Positions 34,107 through 42,532 of a DNA stretch of 64,000 nucleotides are shown here, in pieces. The DNA comes from Caldifermentibacillus hisashii (GTDB lineage: Bacteria > Bacillota > Bacilli > Bacillales > Caldibacillaceae). The position numbers and the translations under genes were made by a program. The notes beneath the pieces are model-generated. The model saw nothing but the letters and a program-made list of their open reading frames with translations. It was not told where the DNA came from and did no database searches. Within the stretch, counting starts at the first letter, position 1, and each line of letters starts with the position of its first letter. Location of the stretch: the NCBI RefSeq assembly GCF_027568575.1, contig NZ_JANUVP010000004.1. One strand, 5' to 3'.

Positions 34107-34535
34107 CTAATCTTTTCTAAACGAAAACGGATGTCTTCTTCTCCATTGCTCTCCGTTTCCTTCCGGTTCTGTCTTATTTTGATTTGTATCCCGTATTTGC
34201 CCCAACAATTGTTGTACGGAATCAATGGCTTCACTCATTTGCCCTAAATAATGTTGCAGCTGATTAACATCCATATTTTTTAAATATGTGATCAGTTGAT
34301 TAAAGATGGCATTTTTTGATTCATTGTTTGACTTTGTTTCTTCTTTTATTGCAGTCGGTTTACCGGTTTTAGTATATTTTGCCCATTTTGGATCATCTTC
34401 CCCTAATAAATACCATTCTTCATATACTTCTTGCCAAGTCTTCTTTCCAGTTCTAACTTCTTTAATAAGTTCCGGGTGTTTTTTTACAAAGTTTTTAAAT
34501 TGCTCAACGGATGGATGCAGTGATTTCTTCACCAT
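34107..34535 (-). CDS. ylbD: Putative spore coat protein YlbD
   Basis: The 142-residue protein has the YlbD signature near the N-terminus (LHPSVEQFKNFVKKHPELIK and WQEVYEEWYLLGEDDPKW), a low-complexity middle and a basic C-terminus RRRHPFSFRKD. B. subtilis YlbD is a sporulation protein classed as a coat component. A GTG at 34544 extends the frame, but the ATG at 34535 is correctly spaced from AGAGGTG, so I use it. Confidence 0.87.
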   Translation of the reverse strand: MVKKSLHPSVEQFKNFVKKHPELIKEVRTGKKTWQEVYEEWYLLGEDDPKWAKYTKTGKPTAIKEETKSNNESKNAIFNQLITYLKNMDVNQLQHYLGQMSEAIDSVQQLLGQIRDTNQNKTEPEGNGEQWRRRHPFSFRKD

Positions 34536-34735
34536 AGGTTTCACCTCTTTGTATTCCTCTATATAATCTATGTATGATTAAAGAAAGATGAAACCTATAA
34601 ACGTGATTTTTATCCCAATCCATATCACACCCCATAATTATTATTGGTTTTCTTACGGGAAAATCCTGAAATTATGACAAAGTATATTTAAGCTACCTGA
34701 AACCGGAAAAATGTTTCTTGCCATGATTATTCTGT

Positions 34736-34762
34736 AAAAAAAATGAGAGCAATTATTGCTCC
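34736..34762 (-). terminator. Terminator overlapping the ylbC stop codon
   Basis: GAGCAA (34747-34752) and TTGCTC (34756-34761) form a tight stem around TTA, which is also the ylbC stop codon on the minus strand. Eight T follow on that strand. Confidence 0.75.
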
Positions 34763-35820
34763 CACGATCTTTCTATAAAGTTTTGCGTATAATATTTTCG
34801 ATAAACACCTACTCCGATATGGGTAAAGTCCTGATTGAGCAAAGTTTCCCGATGTCCTTTACTATTTAACCAACCACTTACGACAGCAAGACTATCTGTA
34901 TACTGGTATGCAATATTTTCTCCTGCTGATTCATAATAAATATTTTTTTTACTTAACCGATTAGCAAGATCACCATATTTTTCGGAGTCATGGGAAAAGG
35001 TTTCTGTATCGTACATATCCTGACTATGTTCATAAGCGACTTTTCTCGTTTCTTGATCCCAACCTAACTCGGAAAGGTTGAAGTTTTTCCGGACTAAGTT
35101 GGTTAGTTCATAAATCTGTGTTTCTGCAGCCGAATCAGCTTGATTCCATTCTTCATCTGTTAAGGGCTCTTGTTCAACAAGTTTCCCCCGATATGACATA
35201 TCATAAGGGCGTTGCTTTATTAATGTTTCACCATCCATAAACCGAACAAATAACAATTTTCCTTCAAAATGATCAAAATATAATTGTGCATAAATATTTC
35301 CAAGCGAAATCAATGGTTTTATATTTAAATCATCCTCAAACAATTCAAAACGATATACACCATCTTCATTTTTAAGCTCAATCTCCGGTTGCATTTCTAC
35401 TTTTTTATATACGGATTCAAGATTTTCTCCAATCTGAAACGGTGTTACATCAATGCCTGGAGTGGCAACGGCTATTGTAACTACTTTTTCCTTGTCGACA
35501 CCTACCATCATATATTTACCGTCTTGATTATAAATCCACCATGTATATCCATGATAAGACGGCTCCTGTCTTGAAGGTTCTCCGTATTCTTCTTGAAATG
35601 TATGAAGTGATTTACCAATATAGGTTGAAATTCCCGCTTTCGGTCTTTTCTGTTCCACTTTTTCGCTAGAATCTTCTTGGACAATATTCAAACTTTCATT
35701 TTCTACGATTTTCTTTTTATCATCTACCAAAACTTTATCACGTGAATAAAATTGGTTGAACCATATTCCGATCACTAAAATAATCGTAGCAATAACTAAA
35801 ATTCTAACTAAGCTTTTCAG
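34753..35820 (-). CDS. ylbC: Secreted/membrane-anchored CAP-domain protein YlbC
   Basis: The protein has a CAP-associated domain (about residues 60-205) followed by a CAP (SCP/PR-1) domain (about 235-355) with QIYELTNLVRKNF, AYEHSQDMYDTETFSHDS and HRETLLNQDFTHIGVGV. The His and Glu/Asp residues typical of this fold are present. The usual frame starts at a GTG (35775) that lacks a ribosome site and leaves only half a signal sequence. An in-frame CTG at 35820, 7 nt after GGGG, restores the N-terminus MKSLVRILVIATIILVIGIW, a proper signal anchor. I therefore propose a 355-aa protein with a rare CTG start; the stop upstream is only seven codons away. Confidence 0.85.
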   Translation of the reverse strand: MKSLVRILVIATIILVIGIWFNQFYSRDKVLVDDKKKIVENESLNIVQEDSSEKVEQKRPKAGISTYIGKSLHTFQEEYGEPSRQEPSYHGYTWWIYNQDGKYMMVGVDKEKVVTIAVATPGIDVTPFQIGENLESVYKKVEMQPEIELKNEDGVYRFELFEDDLNIKPLISLGNIYAQLYFDHFEGKLLFVRFMDGETLIKQRPYDMSYRGKLVEQEPLTDEEWNQADSAAETQIYELTNLVRKNFNLSELGWDQETRKVAYEHSQDMYDTETFSHDSEKYGDLANRLSKKNIYYESAGENIAYQYTDSLAVVSGWLNSKGHRETLLNQDFTHIGVGVYRKYYTQNFIERSWEQ

Positions 35821-36267
35821 AGGACTTCCCCCCTTGCCTTACTTGTTCTATTTATTTATATGTATCATAATAAATAATAGAATCATTCTACTAAAAATTC
35901 ACCTGACTTTTAAAGAATAAGCTGAATGAAGTAAAAGTGCAGGAAGCGATAATTTTCATTTTATTATAACACTTTTTAAAAACATTTTAAAAGGAGCTGT
36001 ATAGAATCGGTTAAAGATAATCATGCCGAATTAGCATCCCCCGCTAAAACCCTATACTTTATCAACTCTTATCAGCAAGTCTTGTCCCCACCTCAAAACT
36101 CGCGTTAATCATTATGCGGAAGATGAAACTGCCCATACGTCCGATTTGTTAAACTTTCCTTCTAGTTTAAATAAATTCCATTAATTTTATTGAAAGTCAA
36201 CTTATTTTCAACTATTATGATAATGATGGGGCTTACCGTTTGTTAACTTTTGTAGGAGGGAGAAATT
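35821..36267. other. Intergenic region ylbC / ylbA with an unexplained block
   Basis: This 447-bp gap includes the divergent promoters of ylbC and ylbA and a distinct block (about 36005-36170) that looks like decayed coding sequence. One + frame is open over about 35 codons without a start (reading ...HAELASPAKTLYFINSY...) and a shifted frame then reads HYAEDETAHTSDLLNFP. In B. subtilis ylbB (a CBS-domain protein) lies here, but these residues do not resemble it. No RNA structure is obvious. Confidence 0.45.
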
Positions 36268-36639
36268 ATGTATATTGAGAACACGGGGTTAGAACATTTG
36301 CAATTGGATCTAAATACTCTGGATGAAATTTTACCAGAATACGGCTTAATTCGTGCAGGACAATGGGATTACGAAAGAGTAACATACGACCGAAAAATAG
36401 TTATTAATAATAATGTATATTATTTAAGAGTACAAGGCTATGCTGTTTCAGGAGATGTTGGTGCCCATGATGCAATCATCCAATTGAAAGTACCGATTCT
36501 TGGAAAGTATTACTATCCACATGGTGTAGAGTATGGAGAAGATGAAAATTTTCCAAATGCATTAGTAAACAAGTGCAAAGAAATATTACTGGCAGTCAAA
36601 GAAGAACTGGAACCGCTGGCACTAGCTATAGAATCCTAA
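36268..36639 (+). CDS. ylbA: YugN-like family protein YlbA
   Basis: The 123-residue protein has the YugN-family core: GQWDYERVTYDRKI, VYYLRVQGYAVSGDVG and KYYYPHGVEYGEDENFP. The family is small, cytosolic and of unknown function, restricted mainly to Bacillales. The ATG follows AGGAGGGAGAAATT. It is convergent with ctaM and shares a long bidirectional terminator with it. Confidence 0.87.
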   Translation: MYIENTGLEHLQLDLNTLDEILPEYGLIRAGQWDYERVTYDRKIVINNNVYYLRVQGYAVSGDVGAHDAIIQLKVPILGKYYYPHGVEYGEDENFPNALVNKCKEILLAVKEELEPLALAIES

Positions 36640-36644
36640 AGGGT

Positions 36645-36687
36645 AACAAAGGATCGCCTTACCAATAAACGGTAGCGATCCTTTGTT
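36645..36687. terminator. Bidirectional terminator between ylbA and ctaM
   Basis: AACAAAGGATCGC (36645-36657) and GCGATCCTTTGTT (36675-36687) pair perfectly over 13 bp, with a TACC/GGTA pair inside. T-rich arms serve both convergent genes. Confidence 0.85.
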
Positions 36688-37151
36688 TAAAACCCAAGAA
36701 TTGCTTTTATTAATGATGTTGTTTCTCCTCCGGGGTAAAGAACATATAGAAGAATATAAACAACTACACCGGTTATGGCAGTGAAAAACCAAACAATACT
36801 TGTTATCGGACCTAACTTTCGATGCTTGTCCAAAATTTTCTTCCACCCAAGCCATATCGTACGAATACCAAGGATGGCACCAATTGTAGCCAATATAATA
36901 TGAAATATCAAGAAAATCGTATAATAAATTTTTATATGTTCCGGTCCCCCAAAAGAGGTGTTACCGATAAAAACGGTACGGCTCGCATAAATAGTGAAAA
37001 AAAGAACCGCGAATACCGCCGCTGTAATCATCATCTTTTGATGAAGATTAATTTTTCTTTGTTTGATAAAATACCAGCCAATCGCGACAAAAATCGCACT
37101 GATTACAATACATAAAGTACTTAAAGTCGGTAAAAATGCAAGATGTCCCAT
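36687..37151 (-). CDS. ctaM: DUF420 membrane protein, cytochrome oxidase maturation factor CtaM
   Basis: The 154-residue protein has four membrane helices (about 5-27, 38-57, 74-96, 116-138) and the DUF420 signature histidines (NLHQKMMITAAVFAVLFF and IFHIILATIGAILGI). In Staphylococcus the homologue CtaM is needed for maturation of the heme-copper oxidase; B. subtilis has the related YozB. The ATG at 37157 abuts GAGGT, whereas the ATG at 37151 has a 6-nt spacer, so I use the latter. It follows ctaG and probably belongs to the cta operon. Confidence 0.85.
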   Translation of the reverse strand: MGHLAFLPTLSTLCIVISAIFVAIGWYFIKQRKINLHQKMMITAAVFAVLFFTIYASRTVFIGNTSFGGPEHIKIYYTIFLIFHIILATIGAILGIRTIWLGWKKILDKHRKLGPITSIVWFFTAITGVVVYILLYVLYPGGETTSLIKAILGF

Positions 37152-37205
37152 AATCATACCTCATTACTAAACGAATTTTTGACAGATTCTAAACTAAAAA
37201 TTTAC

Positions 37206-38099
37206 TTATGGACCATTACCGGGGATCGGAAAAGAATCGGTTTCTTCTTGTTCTCTTTTGTACCAATCCATCATAATTCGATATAAAATCACGCCATAAA
37301 TGATTTCCTGTAATATTTTCATAACTACTCCGCCGGTTTGCTGATCATACTGTGCCGACATTAGATTGAACATCTCCGGACCAGATAATTGCAAAGTTGA
37401 GATAACATCTGCCGGTACACATAAATGCAGCGACTGCACCCAAGCTTCTATATTCGTATACGTTTCATACATGGGCGTATGATTAAAAATAATCAAGGCA
37501 CATGCCGGAGTAATTAATATACTGTCTGCAAATAAATAGCCGACCTTTTTCAAACCGGATAAACGTTTCTCCGTTTCAACTTTATTGATGAGCGGCCACC
37601 ACATGAAAATGGCAAATAGAAATAAAATGCTTGTATACAGAGCATGGTACCATATATTCGTTTTCACTTGATCGAATATTAGTGGTATATGGTAAAAAGA
37701 GAACATGCCGTTGAAAACAATCAAGGCAATCAACGGTCTCGTAAAAAAGGCAAAAACTTTGTTAATTACCGGTAGAGAGAGCAGTTTTTTCCACATCCAT
37801 ACCGGAACACTTGTAATAATAAGTTGCGGAATCAGCAAATATAAAAAAGCCATTTGTATCATATGAAAGGTAAACATAAGATGACCGAGTAGATCAATCG
37901 GAGACCCTTTAATGATATATAAAAATAGCATGGTAAAAATAAACAGAGTGCCTTCTTTTTTCGTTAATAATTCCGAACCTTCAAACCGGTGGCGTTGTTT
38001 TTTGGCAACATAAAAAAATATAAGTGTCAAGACCAAGAGAAACAAAAAGAAATAAGGACTCCATAATGCCCGAAAACCAAACTGCTCTAGTCTAAACAA
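37206..38099 (-). CDS. ctaG: Cytochrome c oxidase assembly factor CtaG
   Basis: The 297-residue polytopic protein has about seven helices and the caa3_CtaG family signatures HLMFTFHMIQMAFLYLLIPQ, FTRPLIALIVFNGMFSFYHIP and WWPLINKVETEKRLS. CtaG is required for copper insertion into the caa3 oxidase in B. subtilis, and the conserved His residues may handle copper. The start is TTG with GAGGTG seven nt upstream. A 316-bp gap separates it from ctaF. Confidence 0.93.
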   Translation of the reverse strand: MFRLEQFGFRALWSPYFFLFLLVLTLIFFYVAKKQRHRFEGSELLTKKEGTLFIFTMLFLYIIKGSPIDLLGHLMFTFHMIQMAFLYLLIPQLIITSVPVWMWKKLLSLPVINKVFAFFTRPLIALIVFNGMFSFYHIPLIFDQVKTNIWYHALYTSILFLFAIFMWWPLINKVETEKRLSGLKKVGYLFADSILITPACALIIFNHTPMYETYTNIEAWVQSLHLCVPADVISTLQLSGPEMFNLMSAQYDQQTGGVVMKILQEIIYGVILYRIMMDWYKREQEETDSFPIPGNGP

Positions 38100-38415
38100 C
38101 TGCCTACACCTCGATCGATCGCTACCCTTTTATATATTATAACTTTATTCATTTACAGTAGCGAATAATTGAATTTGACAACTTTATGACATAAATGTGA
38201 TTCTTCAAATTTTAATATTATTTTTTAGAAAGGCTTTGAGTTGGACAATAAAACCTTAATCAAAGGTTTCCACCAATTTTTTTACTTTTATTCTGTGGAA
38301 AAAGGGGAGGTCATTGACGAAATAAATCCAATCCACTTTTTTTCTAACCTTTTTTATCAGAAATCCAATTGTGGTGTCCATGGATATTATAGTCTTGACC
38401 ATCCCCTTATATTTT
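38100..38415. other. Gap between ctaF and ctaG
   Basis: This 316-bp stretch has no convincing gene; a 62-codon + frame at 38241 lacks a good ribosome site and family resemblance. A small inverted repeat AAACCTT (38251-38257) / AAGGTTT (38263-38269) could be a weak terminator after ctaF. It may also contain a promoter for ctaG-ctaM, which I cannot place with confidence. Confidence 0.4.
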
Positions 38416-38757
38416 TTACCACCAAATAATTGTTACAAAAGCCAATACAGTGACAAAAGCAATGATCACGGCCGAATACATAAAGAACATCGGTAACTCG
38501 TGTCCTTTTTGACTTGCGTGCATGAAATAATAAAGCTGAAAACCAACTTGAATAACCGCCAACAGCAAAATAAACGGAATAATAAATTTGACTGAAAAAT
38601 CACCGGTTCCGACGGCAATAAATGCAACAATCGTTAAAAATATCATCAATGCAAAAGTAATAACTTGAACCTGCATTTCCTTGGCGCTTTTTTTTCTACG
38701 ATAGTCATGGTGTGCACGAAGATTTGGATTTTTCGCTTGTTCATTTTCCATGTTCAT
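38416..38757 (-). CDS. ctaF: Cytochrome c oxidase subunit IVB
   Basis: The 113-residue protein is the small CyoD/subunit IV-type component of the caa3 oxidase. A polar N-terminus is followed by three membrane helices (about 29-48, 53-75, 86-110) including VQVITFALMIFLTIVAFIAV and HASQKGHELP between helices. It overlaps ctaE by 4 bp (ATGA), showing coupled translation and equal stoichiometry. Confidence 0.93.
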   Translation of the reverse strand: MNMENEQAKNPNLRAHHDYRRKKSAKEMQVQVITFALMIFLTIVAFIAVGTGDFSVKFIIPFILLLAVIQVGFQLYYFMHASQKGHELPMFFMYSAVIIAFVTVLAFVTIIWW

Positions 38758-39383
38758 CCCACCTTACCTATCAAATAAACAACTGTAAAGATGAAAACCC
38801 ATACGACGTCGATAAAATGCCAATACAAACTGGCTACGTAATATTTTGGTGCATTATATAAGTTTAATCCCCGTTTGGCATTTCGAACTAACAAAGCAAT
38901 TATCCAACATAAACCAAATGTAACGTGTGCTCCGTGTGTTCCAACCAACGTATAATAAGCTGAACTAAAGGCACTTGAGCCAAAAGTAAAATGATATTCA
39001 TGAACATAGTGAGTAAACTCATAAATTTCTAAAGCCAAAAAGCCGGCACCTAATAAGACCGTAATGACAAACCAAGATTGCATTTTTTTAAAATGATAAT
39101 TTCGCATATGATAAATGGCATAAACGCTCGTAATTGAACTTGTCAATAAAATCATTGTCATGGCAAAAACTAAAGGCAAGTTAAATAGATCTTTCGCCAG
39201 TGGATGAGAGCTGTCGGGTACTGAATCCTTTAACGCCAAATAAGTAGCGAAGAGGGAAGCGAATAAAACCGTTTCCCCCGCCAGAAAAAGCCAAAAACCG
39301 AGGAATTTGTTTTTTCCTTCTAATGTTTGGGTTTCAGGATGATCCGGCCAATTCAAAGGCGTATATCTTTCTTCTGCATTCAT
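38754..39383 (-). CDS. ctaE: Cytochrome c oxidase subunit III
   Basis: Subunit III of the caa3 oxidase, 209 residues, with five helices. Signatures are FWLFLAGETVLFASLFATY near the N-terminus, EIYEFTHYVHEYHFTFGSSAF in the middle, and the conserved GTHGAHVTFGLCW and YWHFIDVVWVFIFTVVYL near the end. The conserved Glu and His residues of subunit III are present. It overlaps ctaD and ctaF by 4 bp on each side. Confidence 0.96.
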   Translation of the reverse strand: MNAEERYTPLNWPDHPETQTLEGKNKFLGFWLFLAGETVLFASLFATYLALKDSVPDSSHPLAKDLFNLPLVFAMTMILLTSSITSVYAIYHMRNYHFKKMQSWFVITVLLGAGFLALEIYEFTHYVHEYHFTFGSSAFSSAYYTLVGTHGAHVTFGLCWIIALLVRNAKRGLNLYNAPKYYVASLYWHFIDVVWVFIFTVVYLIGKVG

Positions 39384-41266
39384 CCCACTTTCCCCCCTTT
39401 ATCATCTTCCAACAAGTCTTCTTTATGAATATGATAGCCGAAATCGTCTCGTAACGAACGAATTAACATGGAACCAAACGTGATACCTAAGCCAATAATC
39501 AATACCGGTAATCCCCAACTTTTCCCGTCGCCAACCGAATTTAACGGATTGTACATAGCACCAAAAGCGGCTACAAACAATCCAAGACTGATGAAAAATG
39601 GAATTATCGAATTATTTGGCATGTGGATATCTCCTAATGGTTCAGCAGGAGTTAATTCCTTTTTGCCCTCCATTTTCTCCAACCACCATGTATCTAAACC
39701 TCTTACTAACGGTGTTTGTTTAAAATTGTAGAAAGGCGGCGGTGAAGCAATGGCCCATTCCATAGTTCGCCCGTCTTCCCACGGATCAGCACCCACCTTT
39801 TTATTTCTAATTGAAGTTATTACAACATTAAATAATAAAATAATTACCGCAACAGCCATAAGCATAGCACCAATTGAACTAATTAAGTTTCCAAGTTCAA
39901 GTCCCTGTCCGGGTAAAAATGTTGCAACTCTTCGCGGCATTCCCATTAAACCGAGAAAATGTTGGATAAAAAACGTACAATGGAAGCCAATGAAAAATAA
40001 AGTGAAAGTAACATACCCCATTTTTTCGCTTAGTTTTGTTCCAAACATCTTTGGCCAATAAAAATGAGTCGCTGCCAAAATTCCGAATACAACACCGCCT
40101 ATAATGACATAGTGGAAGTGTGCAACAATAAAGTACGTATCATGTAATTGATAATCGAGAGGTGCCACTGCCTGCATGACCCCGGTAACCCCACCGATAA
40201 CAAAGCTGGGAATGAAGCCAAGTGCATACAACATTGGCACAGTAATTTTAATACTGCCACCCCACATCGTTAATAACCAGTTAAAGATTTTAATCCCGGT
40301 TGGAACTGCAATGGCCATTGTCGCAATAGCAAAAATCGCATTGGCAACATTTCCTAACCCGGTTGTAAACATATGGTGTGCCCAAACCATGAACCCCAAA
40401 AATCCGATTAAAACAGTCGCAAACACCATGGATGAATAGCCAAATAAACGTTTCCTTGAGAATGTTGGAATAATTTCAGAGAATATGCCAAAGGCCGGTA
40501 AAACTAAAATATACACTTCCGGGTGTCCGAAAATCCAAAAGAGATGCTCCCAGATAATTGTATTTCCACCCATCGTAACATCAAAGAAGTTACTGCCAAA
40601 CAAACGATCAAACATTAATAAGAATACACCGATTGTCAACGGCGGAAATGCTAAAAGGATAAGTGCTGATGCAATAAATGTCGTCCAAGTAAATAACGGC
40701 ATTCGCATAAATGACATTCCCGGTGCCCGCATATTAATAATTGTCGCCAGAAAGTTAATTCCGGATATTAGCGTGCCAAAACCGGATATTTGTAAACCTA
40801 ATGTATAGAAGTCAATGCCATGCCCTTCTGATCGTAGCGATAACGAGGCATACGATGTCCACCCCGCATCAGGAGCACCACCCAAAAACCAGGAAAGATT
40901 TAAAAACATACCCCCAAAGAAAAACAACCAAAAGCCAAGTGCATTCAAAAACGGAAATGCAACATCTCGTGCACCGATTTGTATTGGAACCACCGCATTC
41001 ATAAATGCAAATAATATTGGCATGGCCGCAAGAAAAATCATCGTCGTTCCGTGCATTGTCATGATTTCATTAAATAATTGTTCGTTAACAAAATTATTAT
41101 TTGGTTTCATTAATTGAATACGGATGAACAGTGCCTCTATTCCACCGAGCAGGAAAAAGAAACCACCTGTACCTAAATAAAGATGTGCAATCTTTTTATG
41201 ATCGACAGTTGTTAAATATTCCCAAACAGAGGCGCCTAACCCCTTTTTCACTGCGACGCTACTCAC
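39380..41266 (-). CDS. ctaD: Cytochrome c oxidase subunit I
   Basis: This is the catalytic subunit, holding heme a, heme a3 and CuB. The 628-residue protein has the 12-helix heme-copper oxidase core. Seen are MTMHGTTMIFLAAMP (heme a ligand His), IFGHPEVYILVLPAFG with the CuB His and cross-linked His-Tyr, WAHHMFTTG (two CuB His), and DTYFIVAHFHYVIIGG (heme a3 and heme a His). The C-terminal extension with extra helices is typical of the caa3/SoxM type. It overlaps ctaE by 4 bp and follows ctaC by 28 bp. Confidence 0.97.
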   Translation of the reverse strand: MSSVAVKKGLGASVWEYLTTVDHKKIAHLYLGTGGFFFLLGGIEALFIRIQLMKPNNNFVNEQLFNEIMTMHGTTMIFLAAMPILFAFMNAVVPIQIGARDVAFPFLNALGFWLFFFGGMFLNLSWFLGGAPDAGWTSYASLSLRSEGHGIDFYTLGLQISGFGTLISGINFLATIINMRAPGMSFMRMPLFTWTTFIASALILLAFPPLTIGVFLLMFDRLFGSNFFDVTMGGNTIIWEHLFWIFGHPEVYILVLPAFGIFSEIIPTFSRKRLFGYSSMVFATVLIGFLGFMVWAHHMFTTGLGNVANAIFAIATMAIAVPTGIKIFNWLLTMWGGSIKITVPMLYALGFIPSFVIGGVTGVMQAVAPLDYQLHDTYFIVAHFHYVIIGGVVFGILAATHFYWPKMFGTKLSEKMGYVTFTLFFIGFHCTFFIQHFLGLMGMPRRVATFLPGQGLELGNLISSIGAMLMAVAVIILLFNVVITSIRNKKVGADPWEDGRTMEWAIASPPPFYNFKQTPLVRGLDTWWLEKMEGKKELTPAEPLGDIHMPNNSIIPFFISLGLFVAAFGAMYNPLNSVGDGKSWGLPVLIIGLGITFGSMLIRSLRDDFGYHIHKEDLLEDDKGGKVG

Positions 41267-41294
41267 GGTTCTACCTCCCTTTTATTCCCCTTTA

Positions 41295-42371
41295 TTATTC
41301 TTGTACTTTTAAACCCATTAAATATTCTGCTAAAGCATCCAATTCTTCCTCAGATAAATTTGCCTCTTTATACATTTGATTGCCCGGTTTAAATTTTTCC
41401 GGGTTTTGAATCCATGCCTTTAAATTTTCCTCGTTATATTCTAATATACCGGCTACTCTTGTACGGTTACCGAAATCAGCCAGATTTGGCGCTGTCCGAG
41501 CTGTTTCCGGTCTTGCATCATTGGCGGTTACAGCATGGCATGCTATACAATTATTCGCTTGAAATACTTCTTGACCTTGTTTAGCCAGATCACTTGTTGG
41601 CTGTACTTCTTCTTTATTCTTTTGCATAGCAGTTGCCCACTGATTAAATTCATCACGTGAAACCGCTTTTACTTTAAAGTCCATATAAGCATGTGACGGG
41701 CCGCATAACTCCGCACATTTCCCATAAAATAAATTTCCTGCTTCGTCCGCTTTCTCTTTATCAAAAACTAAATAGAACTTATTTTCATTATCTGTATTTG
41801 TATCCATCTTTCCGCCTGCAGCAGGAACCCAAAACGAGTGTTTTACTTCAGATGCTTTTAAATTGAAGTATACTTTTTCATCTGTAGGTACAACTAAATC
41901 TTGAGAAGTGATAATGCCTAGGTCCGGATACTCGAATTCCCACCAATATAAGTTGGCTCGCACATTTACAACTAAAGCTTCACGGTTTCCATCTTTATCC
42001 ACTTTATCCATATCCTTTACATCGCCCAACTTAAAAGTAGCGGCAATGGTAGGAACGGAAAGAGATAAAAGTAAAAGAATAGGAATCACTGTCCAAATAA
42101 TTTCCAGCTTGTGACTACCTTCGACTTGTTTCGGTATTTTATTTTCTTCCCCTTTTTTCCTTCTAAAACGAAAAAGTACAATCAAATAAATAATGACAAC
42201 CACTAAAATGACTAAAACCATTATAGAAGTACTGATAAACAACAAAGTCAATTGTGTTTCAGCAACTTCCCCGGCAGGTTTTAATGTTGATAAAAACGGT
42301 TCGCCACACCCCGCCAAAACCAGCGTCAATAGAAGGAATAAGAAACTCAGACGCCAAAATTTCATCCCCAA
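41295..42371 (-). CDS. ctaC: Cytochrome c oxidase subunit II with fused cytochrome c domain
   Basis: A lipoprotein signal ends in the lipobox LAGC (Cys22), followed by two membrane helices, a cupredoxin CuA domain (HSFWVPAAGGKMDTNTDNENK; CAELCGPSHAYMDFK) and a C-terminal cytochrome c domain with CIACH and axial Met in GNQMYKEANL. This is the caa3 architecture, where the fused heme c accepts electrons directly. The start at 42371 is TTG five nt after GAGGGG; the ATG two codons later is equally possible. Three palindromes lie upstream. Confidence 0.96.
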   Translation of the reverse strand: MGMKFWRLSFLFLLLTLVLAGCGEPFLSTLKPAGEVAETQLTLLFISTSIMVLVILVVVIIYLIVLFRFRRKKGEENKIPKQVEGSHKLEIIWTVIPILLLLSLSVPTIAATFKLGDVKDMDKVDKDGNREALVVNVRANLYWWEFEYPDLGIITSQDLVVPTDEKVYFNLKASEVKHSFWVPAAGGKMDTNTDNENKFYLVFDKEKADEAGNLFYGKCAELCGPSHAYMDFKVKAVSRDEFNQWATAMQKNKEEVQPTSDLAKQGQEVFQANNCIACHAVTANDARPETARTAPNLADFGNRTRVAGILEYNEENLKAWIQNPEKFKPGNQMYKEANLSEEELDALAEYLMGLKVQE

Positions 42372-42430
42372 TCAATCCCCTCTTTCTTTAAATTAAAATA
42401 ATTACACTTAAAATTTAAAAGAATAGTACT

Positions 42431-42481
42431 GGTATTGATATAATACCTTTTTATCATAAACACGATATTAATCGTGTTTAT
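42431..42481 (-). promoter_or_regulatory. Two adjacent palindromes upstream of ctaC
   Basis: GGTATT/AATACC (42431-42447, 5-nt loop) and ATAAACACGAT/ATCGTGTTTAT (42456-42481, a perfect 11-bp stem with a 4-nt loop) lie 60-110 bp before ctaC. Neither has a U-tract, so they are better explained as operators or mRNA processing/stability hairpins than as terminators. The bound factor is not identified. Confidence 0.5.
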
Positions 42482-42495
42482 TGTAGTTATGTAAA

Positions 42496-42521
42496 GTGTA
42501 AGGGAATGATCCCCCTTACAC
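42496..42521 (-). terminator. Hairpin after ctaB, possible attenuator before ctaC
   Basis: GTGTAAGGG (42496-42504) and CCCTTACAC (42513-42521) pair perfectly over 9 bp. The minus-strand tail TTTACATAAC is only weakly T-rich. From memory, transcript ends or processing sites occur between ctaB and ctaC in B. subtilis. Confidence 0.55.
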
Positions 42522-42532
42522 CTGGGTCACAT

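Noticed and set aside
38241..38429. 62-codon + strand frame in the ctaF-ctaG gap
   Set aside because: It starts with TTG without a good ribosome site, overlaps the end of ctaF, and shows no family resemblance.
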